Positions 44,101-55,061 of a DNA stretch of 64,000 bases are shown here, in pieces. The stretch's first letter is position 1. Every line of letters begins with the position of its first letter. Origin of the DNA: Pomphorhynchus laevis (Eukaryota > Acanthocephala > Palaeacanthocephala > Echinorhynchida > Pomphorhynchidae); NCBI GenBank assembly GCA_012934845.2, contig WNNJ02001180.1:1-64000 (forward strand), given 5' to 3'. The notes beneath the pieces were generated by a model. That model had not been told where the DNA came from. It was given only the letters and a program-made list of their open reading frames with translations, and did not search any database. The position numbers were made by a program, and so were the translations under genes.

Positions 44101-47100
44101 TAGTCATTAGGATTTGACTGCCGAGATCTTAATGCAACTCCATAGGAACATAGAAGTTTCCTATGCAACTAGAATTGGGGACTATCCTCTACCAATGACT
44201 GATTTCTCGCTTTTACTTAATTTGGCTTCTACCAATGAAATAATATTTTATATAATGTTTTGATAAATTAAATATATTACATTTTATATTATTTTGTATA
44301 ATATATTCTATTTTATTATATTTTATCTTAAAGCATTAAAATTTGACTATAAACAATGTTTTTAAATATTTTTATCTGTTGACCATTTGAGGTATATGTA
44401 GACAGTTGACAAATGTATCAAATAATTCAGAAACGTAAATTTACACAGCGATTTTTATGATGAGCAAAGACAGTACGCGAATGTCTATTATTTTTATATA
44501 AAACCAATTTTACTAATGGACGATTGTAAAAGATTGGAAATTTTAAAGTTTATAAAACTGAATAGTATCGAAATGATAAGAAACCATACTAAAAAACTTT
44601 AAACTTCTCAGTATTAAGAAAATATGAACAGATAAAATATTGCAAAATTGAAAGTAGTTTATATATTTTTATAAGTTGTTTTGATTGAAATAAAAACATA
44701 AAGCTCATTTTCGGAGCTCCTTTCCAGAAAGCTCCTTTTCGGAACTTTCTAAAACTTATAATATAGTTTTAGTCGTTAAGAAAAATAAAAAATTTATATC
44801 CAATTTAATAATTTTCAGATACCTTTTGAAAGTGTTTAGAATAGTAATTGCTAATATCCAACTAAAAATGTTTATTTTTATAAATAATTTAATGTGGTTT
44901 GCAATAACATTTATCATATGCACATATCTCACTACTGATAAGAGAGTGTTCATTAATCTATTTTTAAAAAAGCACATAACACATTTCGATAGATCACACA
45001 AGGTGATTTCGTACCAGAAACCAGCTACGGTTTCATTCTTAAAACTCAGAAACTTTGATTCCTTCATTACTTTCAACTTCATACATCTTGACTCACAATA
45101 TGCCAGATTTTAGCCTGATATATTTGTATTGTTTCATCCGTTACTGCTGTGCAATGGTACACCCGGACTTATCAGAAGGCTGTGTTCCGCTGTACTTTCT
45201 TGTTGAACCCTATTTGCACTTTCAGATTCGAAATAAAGTTCTTTCGATCGGTGGTCTACACCTTACCGACTAGGCTAACTATCCAATACAGCTAGAAATT
45301 CTTTAGTATATAAAACCTTCAATGTAATGAATTTTTGAAACCATATTTACATAGATGTAATGATTTTCTGGCATGTTGTGAGTCAAGGTGTATGAAATAA
45401 TTAAAAAATATAAGTGAGTGGATAATTTAAATAAATTATAGAATTAAAATTAGAAATTCTAAAATTTTAGAATAAAATTTGAGTAACATTTTAAAAATTA
45501 TAATTTTGTTGAAATAAAGATAATTATATTAAATTTAAATAAATATATTGAAAATCTAATTTTAATAAATATAACAATTATCTAAAAAACTAATATTATT
45601 TGAAAGTAATTTAAGTAATTAATACTCATTACTTATTATTTAAGTAATTATGAAAGTAATCTAATTAGTATAATTAAATTAATAATTTAAAAAGTTATCA
45701 AGAAAGTACCTTTAATTATTTATTAATAAAATTTGAATACAAATTAAAATTTCTCTTATATTACGTTATAACGAGCGTTTCAAGTGCATTTCATGCTATC
45801 AGCAAAATGCTACTTTAGGACATCGTTTTTAATTTACAGCGATGATAATTTTTTATTAGATCTTGAATCTTGGCTATCAAACACTACTTTTGTTTGAACA
45901 AAGAATGTTTACCTGGTTGGCTTTTCAATTTCTTCGGCCATAAAATTAAGATAATTCCTTAAAATAAAAGTCAATTGTCATTATCAGTATATTCAGGATC
46001 CTATATAAAATGCTAACCATCCAGAATAGCAATAAAGCCCATTGTAAAATGCTTGGATAAGATCTTTTGCTTGATAGCTTGTATTTGCAAACAGATTCTT
46101 ATAGTTGGAAACATGTCCTTCAAAAATAGAAATTTTTTGAAAATTTAATTTTATTTAAAAAATGTTTGATTTGCTAAGAAACATTGCAGTGGATTATTAC
46201 AGTTATACAGTTCACGTCAAGGTGTAACTAAAGCATAATTTATTTCAATTTTTATAATATAAAGCAACAAGGAAATATGCATTTTGTAATGCATTTTTAC
46301 TGTAAAACTGCTATTTTATATAATACCAATTGTATAATAGTTTTTGTATAATTATTTATTCTAGATTGTAAATTATAAGATTTATATAATCTCATTGTAG
46401 ATTTATATTTAATAATTGCGTCAATTTATAACGGCTTAAAGAAATATAAGCTATACAAAAGCTATTGTATATTACTGCACCTTAATAGCTATTTTATTAG
46501 ATATTATACATTAATATTTAATTAATATATAATAATTATAATAATTAATACTTAATTGTTATTTTAAACTATTAAGTTTAAAACGGGCTAGGTGATGAAG
46601 GAAAGAACGATAGCACACGTGCTGTCCTGTGAAGCAACTGACGGCCCTAGCTACAGGGCCACACTTATGAGACCACCCTGTAGCGATGAGTATACTAAGG
46701 TTGAAACGCCCCATTGGGGCTAGGTGTATTTGGTAGGCGCATTCAGGGTTAAGCTTCCCGACGAAGGTTGTAAAAATGCTTTCAGGTTTATCCTTTCCTG
46801 TTCGTGTTAATTAAAAAAGTTGTATTGAAATTCTTTCGTATTGAGATAAATGATTATAAAAGTTTTATAAAGCAAGTTTATTCTATTTCTTCTCTTTATT
46901 AATTCACATAAATTTTTGTAAAATTGAAATAAAATTAAATAAAATACTCGAATATTATAAATAATAATATAAATAAAAATAATATTTATTTAGGTCTTTT
47001 CGCCTCTCGACTTGGGCAAACAAAATATGTATAAAAAGACTGTCAAACATTTAAACTTTCGTCCACATGAAAAAAGTTCCCAAACGTCATGTATTTTTAG

Positions 47101-50100
47101 TTGTCAGTCAAATGCTAAGTTTACCTATGTATTTTGACGATTTCTGAGATAAGGCAAGACACTCAAATACGTGTAATAAAAACTTGCACGATTCGTTGCA
47201 GAAGAAACATACACATGAATAGTCAAGGTTGTGAACAAGAATGCGGGTGCGACAGTATTTATCGTGATATCTATAAATTGAAATTCTCAACACGAGAGGT
47301 CGTTTAGAAGATCATGAATATCTCTAATTCAATATGGTATAAACTGGTAAATAGAATATTTGAGTATCAATACTATTTACCTTTTCTATGAGATTTTTCT
47401 TATTCTGAAGAAACTGCTCTGTCTGTGGAGCTCCTAATGCCTTGCGAAGAAACTCTGAACATGAATTCACCATCGATAAAATATACACGGCAGAAGTGGA
47501 GTATTTTGGTGAATTTCCTACACCACGTGTGGAAATCAACAAGATTTAATTTAAATCTATATTTGAATACATGTTTCCGTTACACAGTATTGACAAAAAC
47601 ACCATCTCTCCATGGTGGATTATATATTGTAGAAGAATGGTTGCATACATTCGCACGTGCAGGCGGTTTAATTGTTCACATAGAGTTTACATAAAATTTG
47701 AGTGTTTCATAGAAAACAAAGAGAAACGAATATTATTAAATAACGTCTTGGCAGCTAATAATGATACTTAAAAATGCGTTTCTGAATTAGTTTAAGGTAC
47801 TTTTATATGGGTGGGTACACGGTTAATGGCATTAATCATAGAAGGCCGCAGTAAAAAGTTGGAAACCACAATATTAGTGTTCACTTACTACAAAAATTAT
47901 AATTCCGATATGTAAATTATAACCAAGTTATGTTATAAAATATTAATGCAAAGATTGAATCGCTGCATTTGTAACGAATAAAAAAAATTAATGATTTATT
48001 AAAGTAAAAAACTGTAACGAATAGTATAATTAGTGTATTTAAAGAGTTTTATCACTAGCAAATACATTAGCAAAATAAAAAGGTTAACGAAACGGTAAAA
48101 CGATACAAACCTTTAGCAGCTGCAAAAATTCCCAGAGCTACGATAAAAACAAGAGCCGCAAATTTTCCAGTGCTGAAACCTGTCTGCACCCTTGTTGATG
48201 CTTTAACACTTAATACATTCAGAGCCATCAGAGCTACTGAATACAAATATATTAGAGAATTACTCAAATATTTATTTTGAAAGTTGTAAATGTTCTTAGT
48301 GTAAGAAAATTAGAATACTCAAAGTTGTTATTGCCATCATTGTCCAGCGAATACGCTGCAAAACTTAAAAGATCTGCAAAGTAAACTATTAGAGTGCAAA
48401 AACTTTAATTTTGACACTCTAATAGTTTGGGAACGACCAAATAATTTAATTTTAAGTTTTTGAAAGAGCAAAAATTTTAATGTTGGCCCTTTTAATTTTG
48501 GGTCTATATATAGTCACGAAATAGTAATTTTTATTAAATATGATAATAATATTATCATGTAATAATATTATTAGTATAATATTATTAAATATGTAATTAA
48601 TAAGGTAAAAGCAGATTCCAATATTATTAATTAATAATTGTCATTCATTATTGATTAATCATCCGCTGTCTAATTAAGCAAATGAAATATAATCGAAATA
48701 GTGAATATTGTGAAATAATATCTCAATTTCGAAACATCTTCATAAATAATCTACAAATAATCACAAACTATAAAGATACACGTAAAAGCACAGCAAACAA
48801 TAATTTAAAATATGCTTAAATTTTTTATTATTCCATCATCCTTTGTTAATTGTTGGTTTGAGGTCTTTTATCCAAATTTCTCAATTATTTTCAGACTTTA
48901 CTTTCTGTTGATTATTGGTTTAAAGTCTTTTATCACAATTCCTCAATTATTTTCAGACTTTACTTTCTGTTGATTGTTGGTTTGAGGTGAAACTATGTTA
49001 ACGGTGGTTACAACTTTATTATTATTTTATAATTATATTATTTTATAATTATTATATTGATATTTTATTTATATTGTATAATTATAATTATGTTAATATT
49101 TTATAATTATATTAATATTTTAAAATTAAAATTATATTTTATAATTATATTATAATTATATTATTTCTGTTGATTGTTGGTTTGACTGAAACTATGTATC
49201 ATTGGTTACAATACGTTTATAATATTAATTAGTTTAATATTATTTATATTAAATACGTAGACGCAGTTAGCTGATTTGATTTATCATAATTCCTCAATTA
49301 TTTTCAGACTTTGCTTTTCTTTATTCATTTTTAAAACTTTTGTTGCCGACTTAATTTCTACTTTTGTTGGTATGCGGTCGTGTGCTTCCATGAAATGCGC
49401 TTTAATTGAACCATAATAAATAATAATAAAGATTTTTTAAAAAAAATAATACGTGGTGAAAAAAGAAATAAATAAATGTCAGGTCAGTTCCAAGAAAATC
49501 AAAGGAATTCAACAAGACAGCATGTGTAAGTCTTATTCCATGTTCAGGCCATCAAATCCAGGGGGATCTGAGCACGCAAACCGATCCAACATGCCGCCTT
49601 CCGACTGAACAACCCGGGGTCTATCACCCCCCCCCCCGAAGAATCCAATCAGAGCGGACTATGCAGAGTACACGAGAGACGAGGAGCTTAAGAAACCGTA
49701 GCCTTTGCTTTGGGGGACGTCCTCTCGAAAAGAAGACTAATCCCGAGATAGCCCAAGTCCCCCAAAGGCGCACTTGAGTTTTATCTTTCAATGACAGATG
49801 CTGAGCCCGTTTCAGGGCTCACCTAGCTTTCTTCAGGATACGTTTGAGTCTATTCAGGTCAGCTTTCGCCGACCAGTTCACCGTAATGGTGAACCCCATG
49901 TATTTTACTCGACTTGTGAAGGTGGGGAGTGGTTCAGAGGCAAATATGGAGGAGAGTGCAGAGAATGCTAATCTCTTAAGCTTTTGCTTTGTAGCAGGGG
50001 TGCCATGAAATACAACCACCTGCGATTTAGCGGAGTTTAAGATAAGATTGGATTTGGGTAGCTGGTCCTTTAATCTTAAAAAGAACCGGCTTATGCTAGA

Positions 50101-52327
50101 GACTACGTCTTTGCACCTGTGTCAAGTGAACAGGGCTGTGGTGTCATCAGCGTACACCACTAGACGTTGTTCGCGTTTAAATATTTTGAATAGGTTAATG
50201 GATGCAGCAATGTACAAGATAGGAGCAAGTGGTGATCCTTGTGGCACATCCGTAATAGGGTAGAACTGACGCGCATCAGGGTCGTCTTCATAATAAAATC
50301 GCTTGGTGTACTGCAGAATCTCTACCCTGTTCACAATTCTCGCAGGCAACCCGAGGGACCTGAGAGAAGAGATCACAAAGGAAATGGAGATGCGGTCAAA
50401 TGCAGCAGAAAAGTCAAGGAACACAGCCACAACTAGACGATGACTATTATCCCGACAAAACTGCGTTACATCACCAACTGCTGAATAGACCGAGCACCTA
50501 CGACGAACCCATAAAAACCTGGGGGATCAGATTATGCCTAATTAAATAGTCGCGGATTTTACGCGCAAGCGCTTTTTCGTAAATCGACACGAGGGCATTT
50601 TGAATCGAAATGGGTTGCAAATCTTTAGGGCATGATCAGGATTTTTTCTTAGGAATAAAAACTCTCTTACTAATATTGATGCCTGCTACATCGGATGGTG
50701 AGGCTAGATCACCAATAATAGTGTTGTGACATTACTAAACGTGACGTTACAAAACAAAAATGTTTTGTCGAAAATTCAATAAAATCGATCTTTTATATTT
50801 TGAGGCAAAGTCGCTTAAAGTATTGAATATTTCCACTCGTGAGTCATTTTCATGTTTCGAAATTGTGAAAAAATAAATGATTAATAAATAATTGCTAAAT
50901 TCAAATTGTGACTTACTTATACCTGAATAAAAACTACAGAATTAAAACCGATATTATTAGAATCGTTAATAATATACTAATTTATAATTAATAGCCCCAA
51001 TAAAATTAAAATATTAAAATGTATTTAAATTGCGTATTAAATAAACACGCTTTTAGTCGAAATATTTCATCTCACTTGGAAAGTTGGCAGTATATCATTT
51101 AAAAATATGTTATTGCTTTTTATTCCATTTGACGAAACCTAAAAGATAATATTCGATAATATTATCGCGGAGGTATTTGTTTTGAATTTTCAAACTATTC
51201 AGAGCAAAAATGCTAAAAAACTTTTGTTATGGTGGGATGTTTATTGTCGTTTATGATGTAAAAGTAGTTTTGTATTTAAAAGAAAAGCTTGTTTAGCACA
51301 AGTTTCGTAAAAAATATGCTCTTATGTTCATAAATGGCATTAATTTAGTAATTAACTAATTTCTCAAAATTATTTTCATTTTCTATGAAATAGAAAGCAT
51401 TTATTATTAATATTTGAAGAATGCACTACGATGACTACTGTCCGCCATTGATTCTGTATATTGACTGATTGAATTTAATCTGAAAGAATTTAAACAACTG
51501 AAATTTAAATAAAACTTGCATGATATCGATCGTGTTTATACAATCAGGCTTTCAATACTCTTTGTATCGGTAATATTTAGCCACTTAGTAAAACAAATAT
51601 TATTAACATTATTATATAAAAATATTATTATTTTAACATTAGTTTTTAATAATAGTTCAGGCACACATTTACTGATAACAGCATGACTAAGTATAATTTC
51701 AATTTATTGACTAACTTGTTGGTGGCTAATCTGAGTATGAGATTTATTAATTTAGGATAAATTTATTTATCAGGCCGTATTTCAAAAATATATAGATTTA
51801 GCTTTAACAAAATATTTAGATTTTAATATTTAACGATATTTAATATTTTAGATAATATTTTAATATTCAAATATGAGTAATATTCAAATTACTCACATAC
51901 AGCTAGAGTGGATAGAATAATAACGGCGCTAGATGGAACTTGACAAGGAAATAAAGGTTCGAGCAAGTAATTTGCAAACGTGAGGGCGGCAATAGCATTA
52001 CTAGCGGGAATTACCAGAATCAACATTGCCCACACGTAAAGAAATCCAAAGAGAGAGCCAAAAGCCTTCAAAATATACTCGTAGTCCCCACCACTTGCGG
52101 GAAGCATACAACCCAACTCTGTGTAACTGTGTGCACCAACAGCGGATAGTAAACCAGCTCCTAACCACACAAGCAGCGACATGCCAACCGAACCGCTAAA
52201 TTGTGCAACACCTTTGGGCGAAATGAAAATGCCACTTCCGATCATTATGCCCACGATAATTCCTACTCCGTGCCATAGATTAATTGATTTTTTGAGATGC
52301 ACGCCTTGATGTCCGTCAAAATCGTTC
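40922..52327 (-). CDS. SLC7-type amino-acid transporter light chain, 8 exons reconstructed
   Basis: Minus-strand gene with exons 52327-51897, 48236-48111, 46117-46018, 45957-45913, 43203-43080, 43033-42930, 42887-42641 and 41197-40922, all with GT-AG borders and agreeing phases; 1453 coding bases, about 483 residues, near the usual ~500. It begins with a helix-1 GSGIFISPKGVAQF motif typical of heterodimeric transporter light chains (LAT, y+LAT, b0,+AT, xCT) and has a Cys in the loop after helix 3 (EPLFPCQVP), the position that links by disulfide to the heavy chain (CD98hc/rBAT). About 12 membrane helices; predicted plasma-membrane exchange of neutral or basic amino acids. The first coding exon (cytoplasmic N-terminus) was not found. 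Subtype is not assigned. Confidence 0.88.
41198..42640 (-). other. SLC7 intron, last
   Basis: AT-rich; a GC-richer patch at 42160-42300 with no recognised element. Confidence 0.5.
42641..42887 (-). CDS. SLC7 exon 7: helices 9-10
   Basis: VIFAAARNKHMPSAMALI, then LTPIVSLVIITILTIICI and VLRKTHPEWKRPIK, the family's 'R...P...RP.KV' end; donor GTACAA. Confidence 0.88.
42930..43033 (-). CDS. SLC7 exon 6: helix 8 region
   Basis: Acceptor TTTTTTAG; SFAELIYWPFSYLISFFVAL then STFGFLNGVMMTTSR, matching the family's 'ALSTFG..NG...TSR' signature. Confidence 0.88.
43080..43203 (-). CDS. SLC7 exon 5: helix 7
   Basis: NLPRAIWIAMIAVIAIFMAV, then NLAYFTLLSPVDM and NAVAV; donor GTAAGT in phase 0. Confidence 0.88.
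44078..44114. repeat. 11-bp inverted repeat, 15-base loop
   Basis: AATCCTAATGA (44078-44088) and TCATTAGGATT (44104-44114). A second shorter pair CATAGGAA/TTCCTATG lies at about 44140-44165. Possibly a MITE remnant; a small-RNA hairpin is not excluded. Confidence 0.5.
45078..45396. mobile_element. 319-bp element with 30-bp terminal inverted repeats enclosing a SINE-like head
   Basis: 45078-45107 and the reverse complement of 45367-45396 agree at 28 of 30 positions (core CTTGACTCACAA...GCCAGA). The interior includes the tRNA-like promoter of 45212-45284. Either a MITE invaded by a SINE or a tRNA-containing foldback element. Confidence 0.6.
45212..45284 (-). repeat. tRNA-derived SINE-like head
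   Basis: The minus strand starts GGATAGTTAGCC, holds a perfect A-box TAGCCTAGTCGG (45277-45266) and, 31 bases on, a B-box-like ATTTCGAATCT (45234-45224), the spacing of RNA polymerase III internal promoters. The cloverleaf is incomplete, so a functional tRNA is unlikely. Confidence 0.6.
45913..45957 (-). CDS. SLC7 exon 4: 45-base microexon-like exon
   Basis: Reads NYLNFMAEEIEKPTR across its junctions, the conserved 'W..LN...EEI.NP.RN' block; intron before it only 60 bases. Confidence 0.85.
46018..46117 (-). CDS. SLC7 exon 3: extracellular loop and helix 6 start
   Basis: Reads GHVSNYKNLFANTSYQ and LIQAFYNGLYCYSGW; donor GTTAGC splits the Trp codon, which exon 4 completes. Confidence 0.85.
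46118..48110 (-). other. SLC7 intron
   Basis: Holds the GC-rich structured island at 46585-46760 and open frames at 47100-47700 whose splice phases do not agree. No confident exon. Confidence 0.45.
46585..46760. other. GC-rich structured island
   Basis: Stands out against AT-rich intron. Hairpins GGCCCT-AGCTAC-AGGGCC (46643-46660) and GCCCC-ATT-GGGGC (46708-46720). GGGCTAGGTG occurs at 46585 and again at 46717. A broken hammerhead-like order is visible: CACC, CTG, five extra bases, ATGAG, GAAAC, hairpin, TA, GGTG. Nature unknown. Confidence 0.45.
48111..48236 (-). CDS. SLC7 exon 2: helix 4-5
   Basis: After CAG acceptor; LALMALNVLSVKASTRVQ then FSTGKFAALVFIVALGIF. Ends AAK plus one base before GTTTGT. 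Confidence 0.88.
48851..48990. repeat. 62-bp tandem repeat, about 2.2 copies
   Basis: Units begin TGTTGGTTTGAGG (48851), TATTGGTTTAAAG (48913) and TGTTGGTTTGAGG (48975); they share CTCAATTATTTTCAGACTTT. Partial pieces recur at 49165 and 49285. Confidence 0.7.
49245..49282 (+). repeat. Penelope-like tail end
   Basis: AAATACGTAGACGCAGTTAG followed by CTGATTTGAT matches the terminal block of the Naiad-type tail in reverse orientation. Confidence 0.5.
49550..50705 (-). mobile_element. LINE-A fragment, RT to 3' end
   Basis: Minus-strand RT segments FLDFSAAFDRISISF, DVPQGSPLAPILYIAASI and VVYADDTTALF, then post-RT sequence to a GGCCTGAACATGG 3' region. Contains a run of about 13 C at 49629-49640. 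Inserted in an SLC7 intron, same strand as the gene. Confidence 0.75.
51322..51596. repeat. local repeat family, copy 1
   Basis: TTCATAAATGGCATTAAT through GATATCGATCGTGTTTATAC and TATTTAGCCACTTAGTAAAA; matches 54538-54817 along its whole length. Confidence 0.7.
51897..52327 (-). CDS. SLC7 exon 1 (of those found): helices 1-4 start
   Basis: Follows acceptor ATTAG; starts GNDFDGH-like and contains HGVGIIVGIMIGSGIFISP, AHSYTELGCMLPASGGDYEY and the FPCQVP loop Cys. It ends at a GTGAGT donor inside a Val-Leu junction (phase 1). Confidence 0.88.
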
Positions 52328-53756
52328 CTAATAGATACAAATAAAATCATTTAAATACAAATGTTCTTATCTTCATAAATGGCATTAAATAATATAGTAA
52401 TTAAACGATCTTAATTATTTTTGTGATTTATTAGTGAAGAGAGTGAAATACAATAAATACAGTGAAATATAGTAAATATTTTTATTTAAAATATAATTTA
52501 AATAAAAATATGATTTACATAAAAATCTAATTTAAATAAATATAAAGATTGGCATATAAATCTCCATTTTTATTGAAAAAAATGGAGATTTTTAAAATCT
52601 TATTTTAATACAAAATAAAAATTAGCATTTTGAATCTGAATTAGATAATGAATTAAAAACAAAAGCAAAAATACTAAAACACGTGTCTTGCGAAATATTT
52701 TGTATTTCACAAGACATATCTATTCGATGGGCCTAGAGGTCTTTAAAGCTTTCTAAAGATATCTATCGAAATATAAAATAGAAATACGTCTTAAATTAAT
52801 GATCAAGTTCAAAAGTAGTGAATATTAAATAAAAATTTGTCGAAATCAATTATCGGTTTTAAAAAATCCCTGCGAACTAATCCGATTAAAAATCTTAACG
52901 GATTTTAAAAATGTAAGTTAGCAACATTTCGGCTATTTATACGTTCCACTGTAATTTATTTTAAGTTTCAATACATAAAATAAAAATTTATTAATAAAAA
53001 TAAATTTTAGTAAATATTTTATTTATTTTAAAATAAATAGCATTTTATTTTATAAAATGTTATTAATATATAAACAATTGCTCTTAATTGAAAATCGCTA
53101 ATAGTCACTGTTGTTATCAAGCATCATCTAATGACTGAGTGAATATCGGATTTACAATTGATTTTAAGTATCGGAAACGGCTTAAATAGTTATTCCATAA
53201 TAATGTCAATGTCATTTTGAAAATAAAATTAATTCTTTACGAATGTTTCATAGTTTTACATTTTATGATCTATTAATAAATATATAGTTTACAACCCAAT
53301 AAAGTCGTATCATCTACGGACAAAACGCGCCATTTCAACAAAAGCCTTTTAGGCAAAGGAAAATAGGATTTCTAAAAATCTATAAAGGCGCAGAAAGAAA
53401 TACGAACTTCGAAAGCGATTATTCTCATTTCCTTCAAATCTAAAATTTTCAGACAAAACGGTGTTTAACATTTCTAAAACAAAATTGCACATATGGTTTC
53501 GGTTTTACTGTTTTGCCCACACTGTTTAAGCTTCACAGCATCGCATTCTTATAATTAACGGTATAACTAGTTATATACCAACTTATTTACAAAATTATTT
53601 ACGATTATAAATTTAATTCTAGATTAAATATTTAATTACGATTTTAGATTCAATCGTAAAAATTGTTGAAATAATTAGTTGAACATTAAACTAATTAAAT
53701 TATGAGACCGTGGCAATTTTAATTTACACAAAATTACCTAAGCGGATTTTTTAACG
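52328..53756. other. non-coding upstream of SLC7 exon 1
   Basis: AT-rich; presumably 5' intron of SLC7. No N-terminal exon recognised. Confidence 0.4.
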
Positions 53757-54169
53757 ATGGACTACTGTCCGCCATTGATTCTATATATTGACTGATTGAA
53801 TTTAATCTGAAAGAATTTAAACAACTGAAATTTAAATAAAACTTGCATGATATCGATCGTGTTTATACAATCAGGCTTTAAGTCTTTTTTGTACCAGTAA
53901 TATTTAGCCACTTAGTAAAACTCAAAACTTGTAACTTTTTAATCAAACCATAGATAATCATAAGGCATTTAGAACACAATATAAAATGTTGAAAATATTA
54001 GAATAGCGGGTTCCGGATCACTACGACCGTAGGATTTTGAATAAATTTGTGAGAAAGATAATCTAGTTAAGATATGGCAATAGCTATAGTCTTAGCGACT
54101 GTAGGATTCAAGTTATCGTGCAATTATTCTATCAAGCAATTATTAATTGAAAATGCAGTTGTATGTTGA
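53757..54169. repeat. local repeat family, copy 2
   Basis: About 413 bases nearly identical to 54649-55061 at a constant 892-base offset; includes ACTACTGTCCGCCATTGATT and GGGTTCCGGATCACTACGAC. Confidence 0.75.
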
Positions 54170-54537
54170 TAATTTCTAATATTACAATTTTAAAAATAAA
54201 TGTTTTGATTTATAGAACTATTTTACTTATAAATGTTGATAAAGTTTGAGGTAATCTCTGTTATTGATAAAGTTCGAAAATCTGTGGATTTTTGCTGTTA
54301 ATATTTTTATATTATTTTTCATAAATGATTTAATAATTGACATGAAATTAAATTAGCAAAACACTTTTAATTTAAAAATCAAAATAAATTGTTGCATAAT
54401 TAAAAAGGTATAAACGAACCAAATTAATACCTAATTCTGGAGTCACAATCTTCAATGCACAACATAATCACCTGTCTAGTTTCCTAATAGTATTTGAGTA
54501 AGTTCATCAACTTCAGATAAAGGAGTTTTTAAAAAGA

Positions 54538-55061
54538 TTATGTTCTCATAAATGGCATTAATATAGTAATTAACTAATTTCTCAAAATTATTTTCATTTT
54601 CTATAAAATAGAAAGCATTTATTATTAATATTTGAATAATGTACTACGATGAACTACTGTCCGCCATTGATTCTATATATTGACTGATTGAATTTAATCT
54701 GAAAGAATTTAAACAACTGAAATTTAAATAAAACTTGCATGATATCGATCGTGTTTATACAATCAGGCTTTAAGTCTTTTTTGTACCAGTAATATTTAGC
54801 CACTTAGTAAAACTCAAAACTTGTAACTTTTTAATCAAACCATAGATAATCATAAGGCATTTAGAACACAATATAAAATGTTGAAAATATTAGAATAGCG
54901 GGTTCCGGATCACTACGACCGTAGGATTTTGAATAAATTTGTGAGAAAGATAATCTAGTTAAGATATGGCAATAGCTATAGTCTTAGCGACTGTAGGATT
55001 CAAGTTATCGTGCAATTATTCTATCAAGCAATTATTAGTTGAAAATGCAGTTGTCTGTTGA
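54538..55061. repeat. local repeat family, copy 3 (longest)
   Basis: Contains the whole of copy 2 plus the 5' part shared with copy 1, so it best represents the family. No coding capacity. Confidence 0.75.

Larger units (their letters stand above)
43204..45912 (-). other. SLC7 intron with inverted-repeat and SINE-like insertions
   Basis: Contains the hairpin at 44078-44114 and the terminal-inverted-repeat element at 45078-45396; other sequence is AT-rich. Confidence 0.5.
48237..51896 (-). other. large SLC7 intron with LINE-A insertion
   Basis: Contains the tandem repeat at 48851, a Penelope-like tail end at about 49250, LINE-A at 49550-50705 and the first copy of the 51.3-kb repeat family. 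Confidence 0.5.

Noticed and set aside
44756-45113. About 100-codon frames on both strands
   Set aside because: Biased, hydrophobic, no domain; part overlaps the foldback element. Probably chance.
45212-45284. Functional tRNA gene
   Set aside because: A- and B-boxes present but acceptor and T stems do not pair well.
47100-47700. Open frames on both strands with donor-like GTAAAT (47380) and acceptor-like ends, resembling two exons on the minus strand
   Set aside because: The exon ending at 47381 is phase 0 while the plausible downstream frame starting near 47270 needs another phase; no family recognised.
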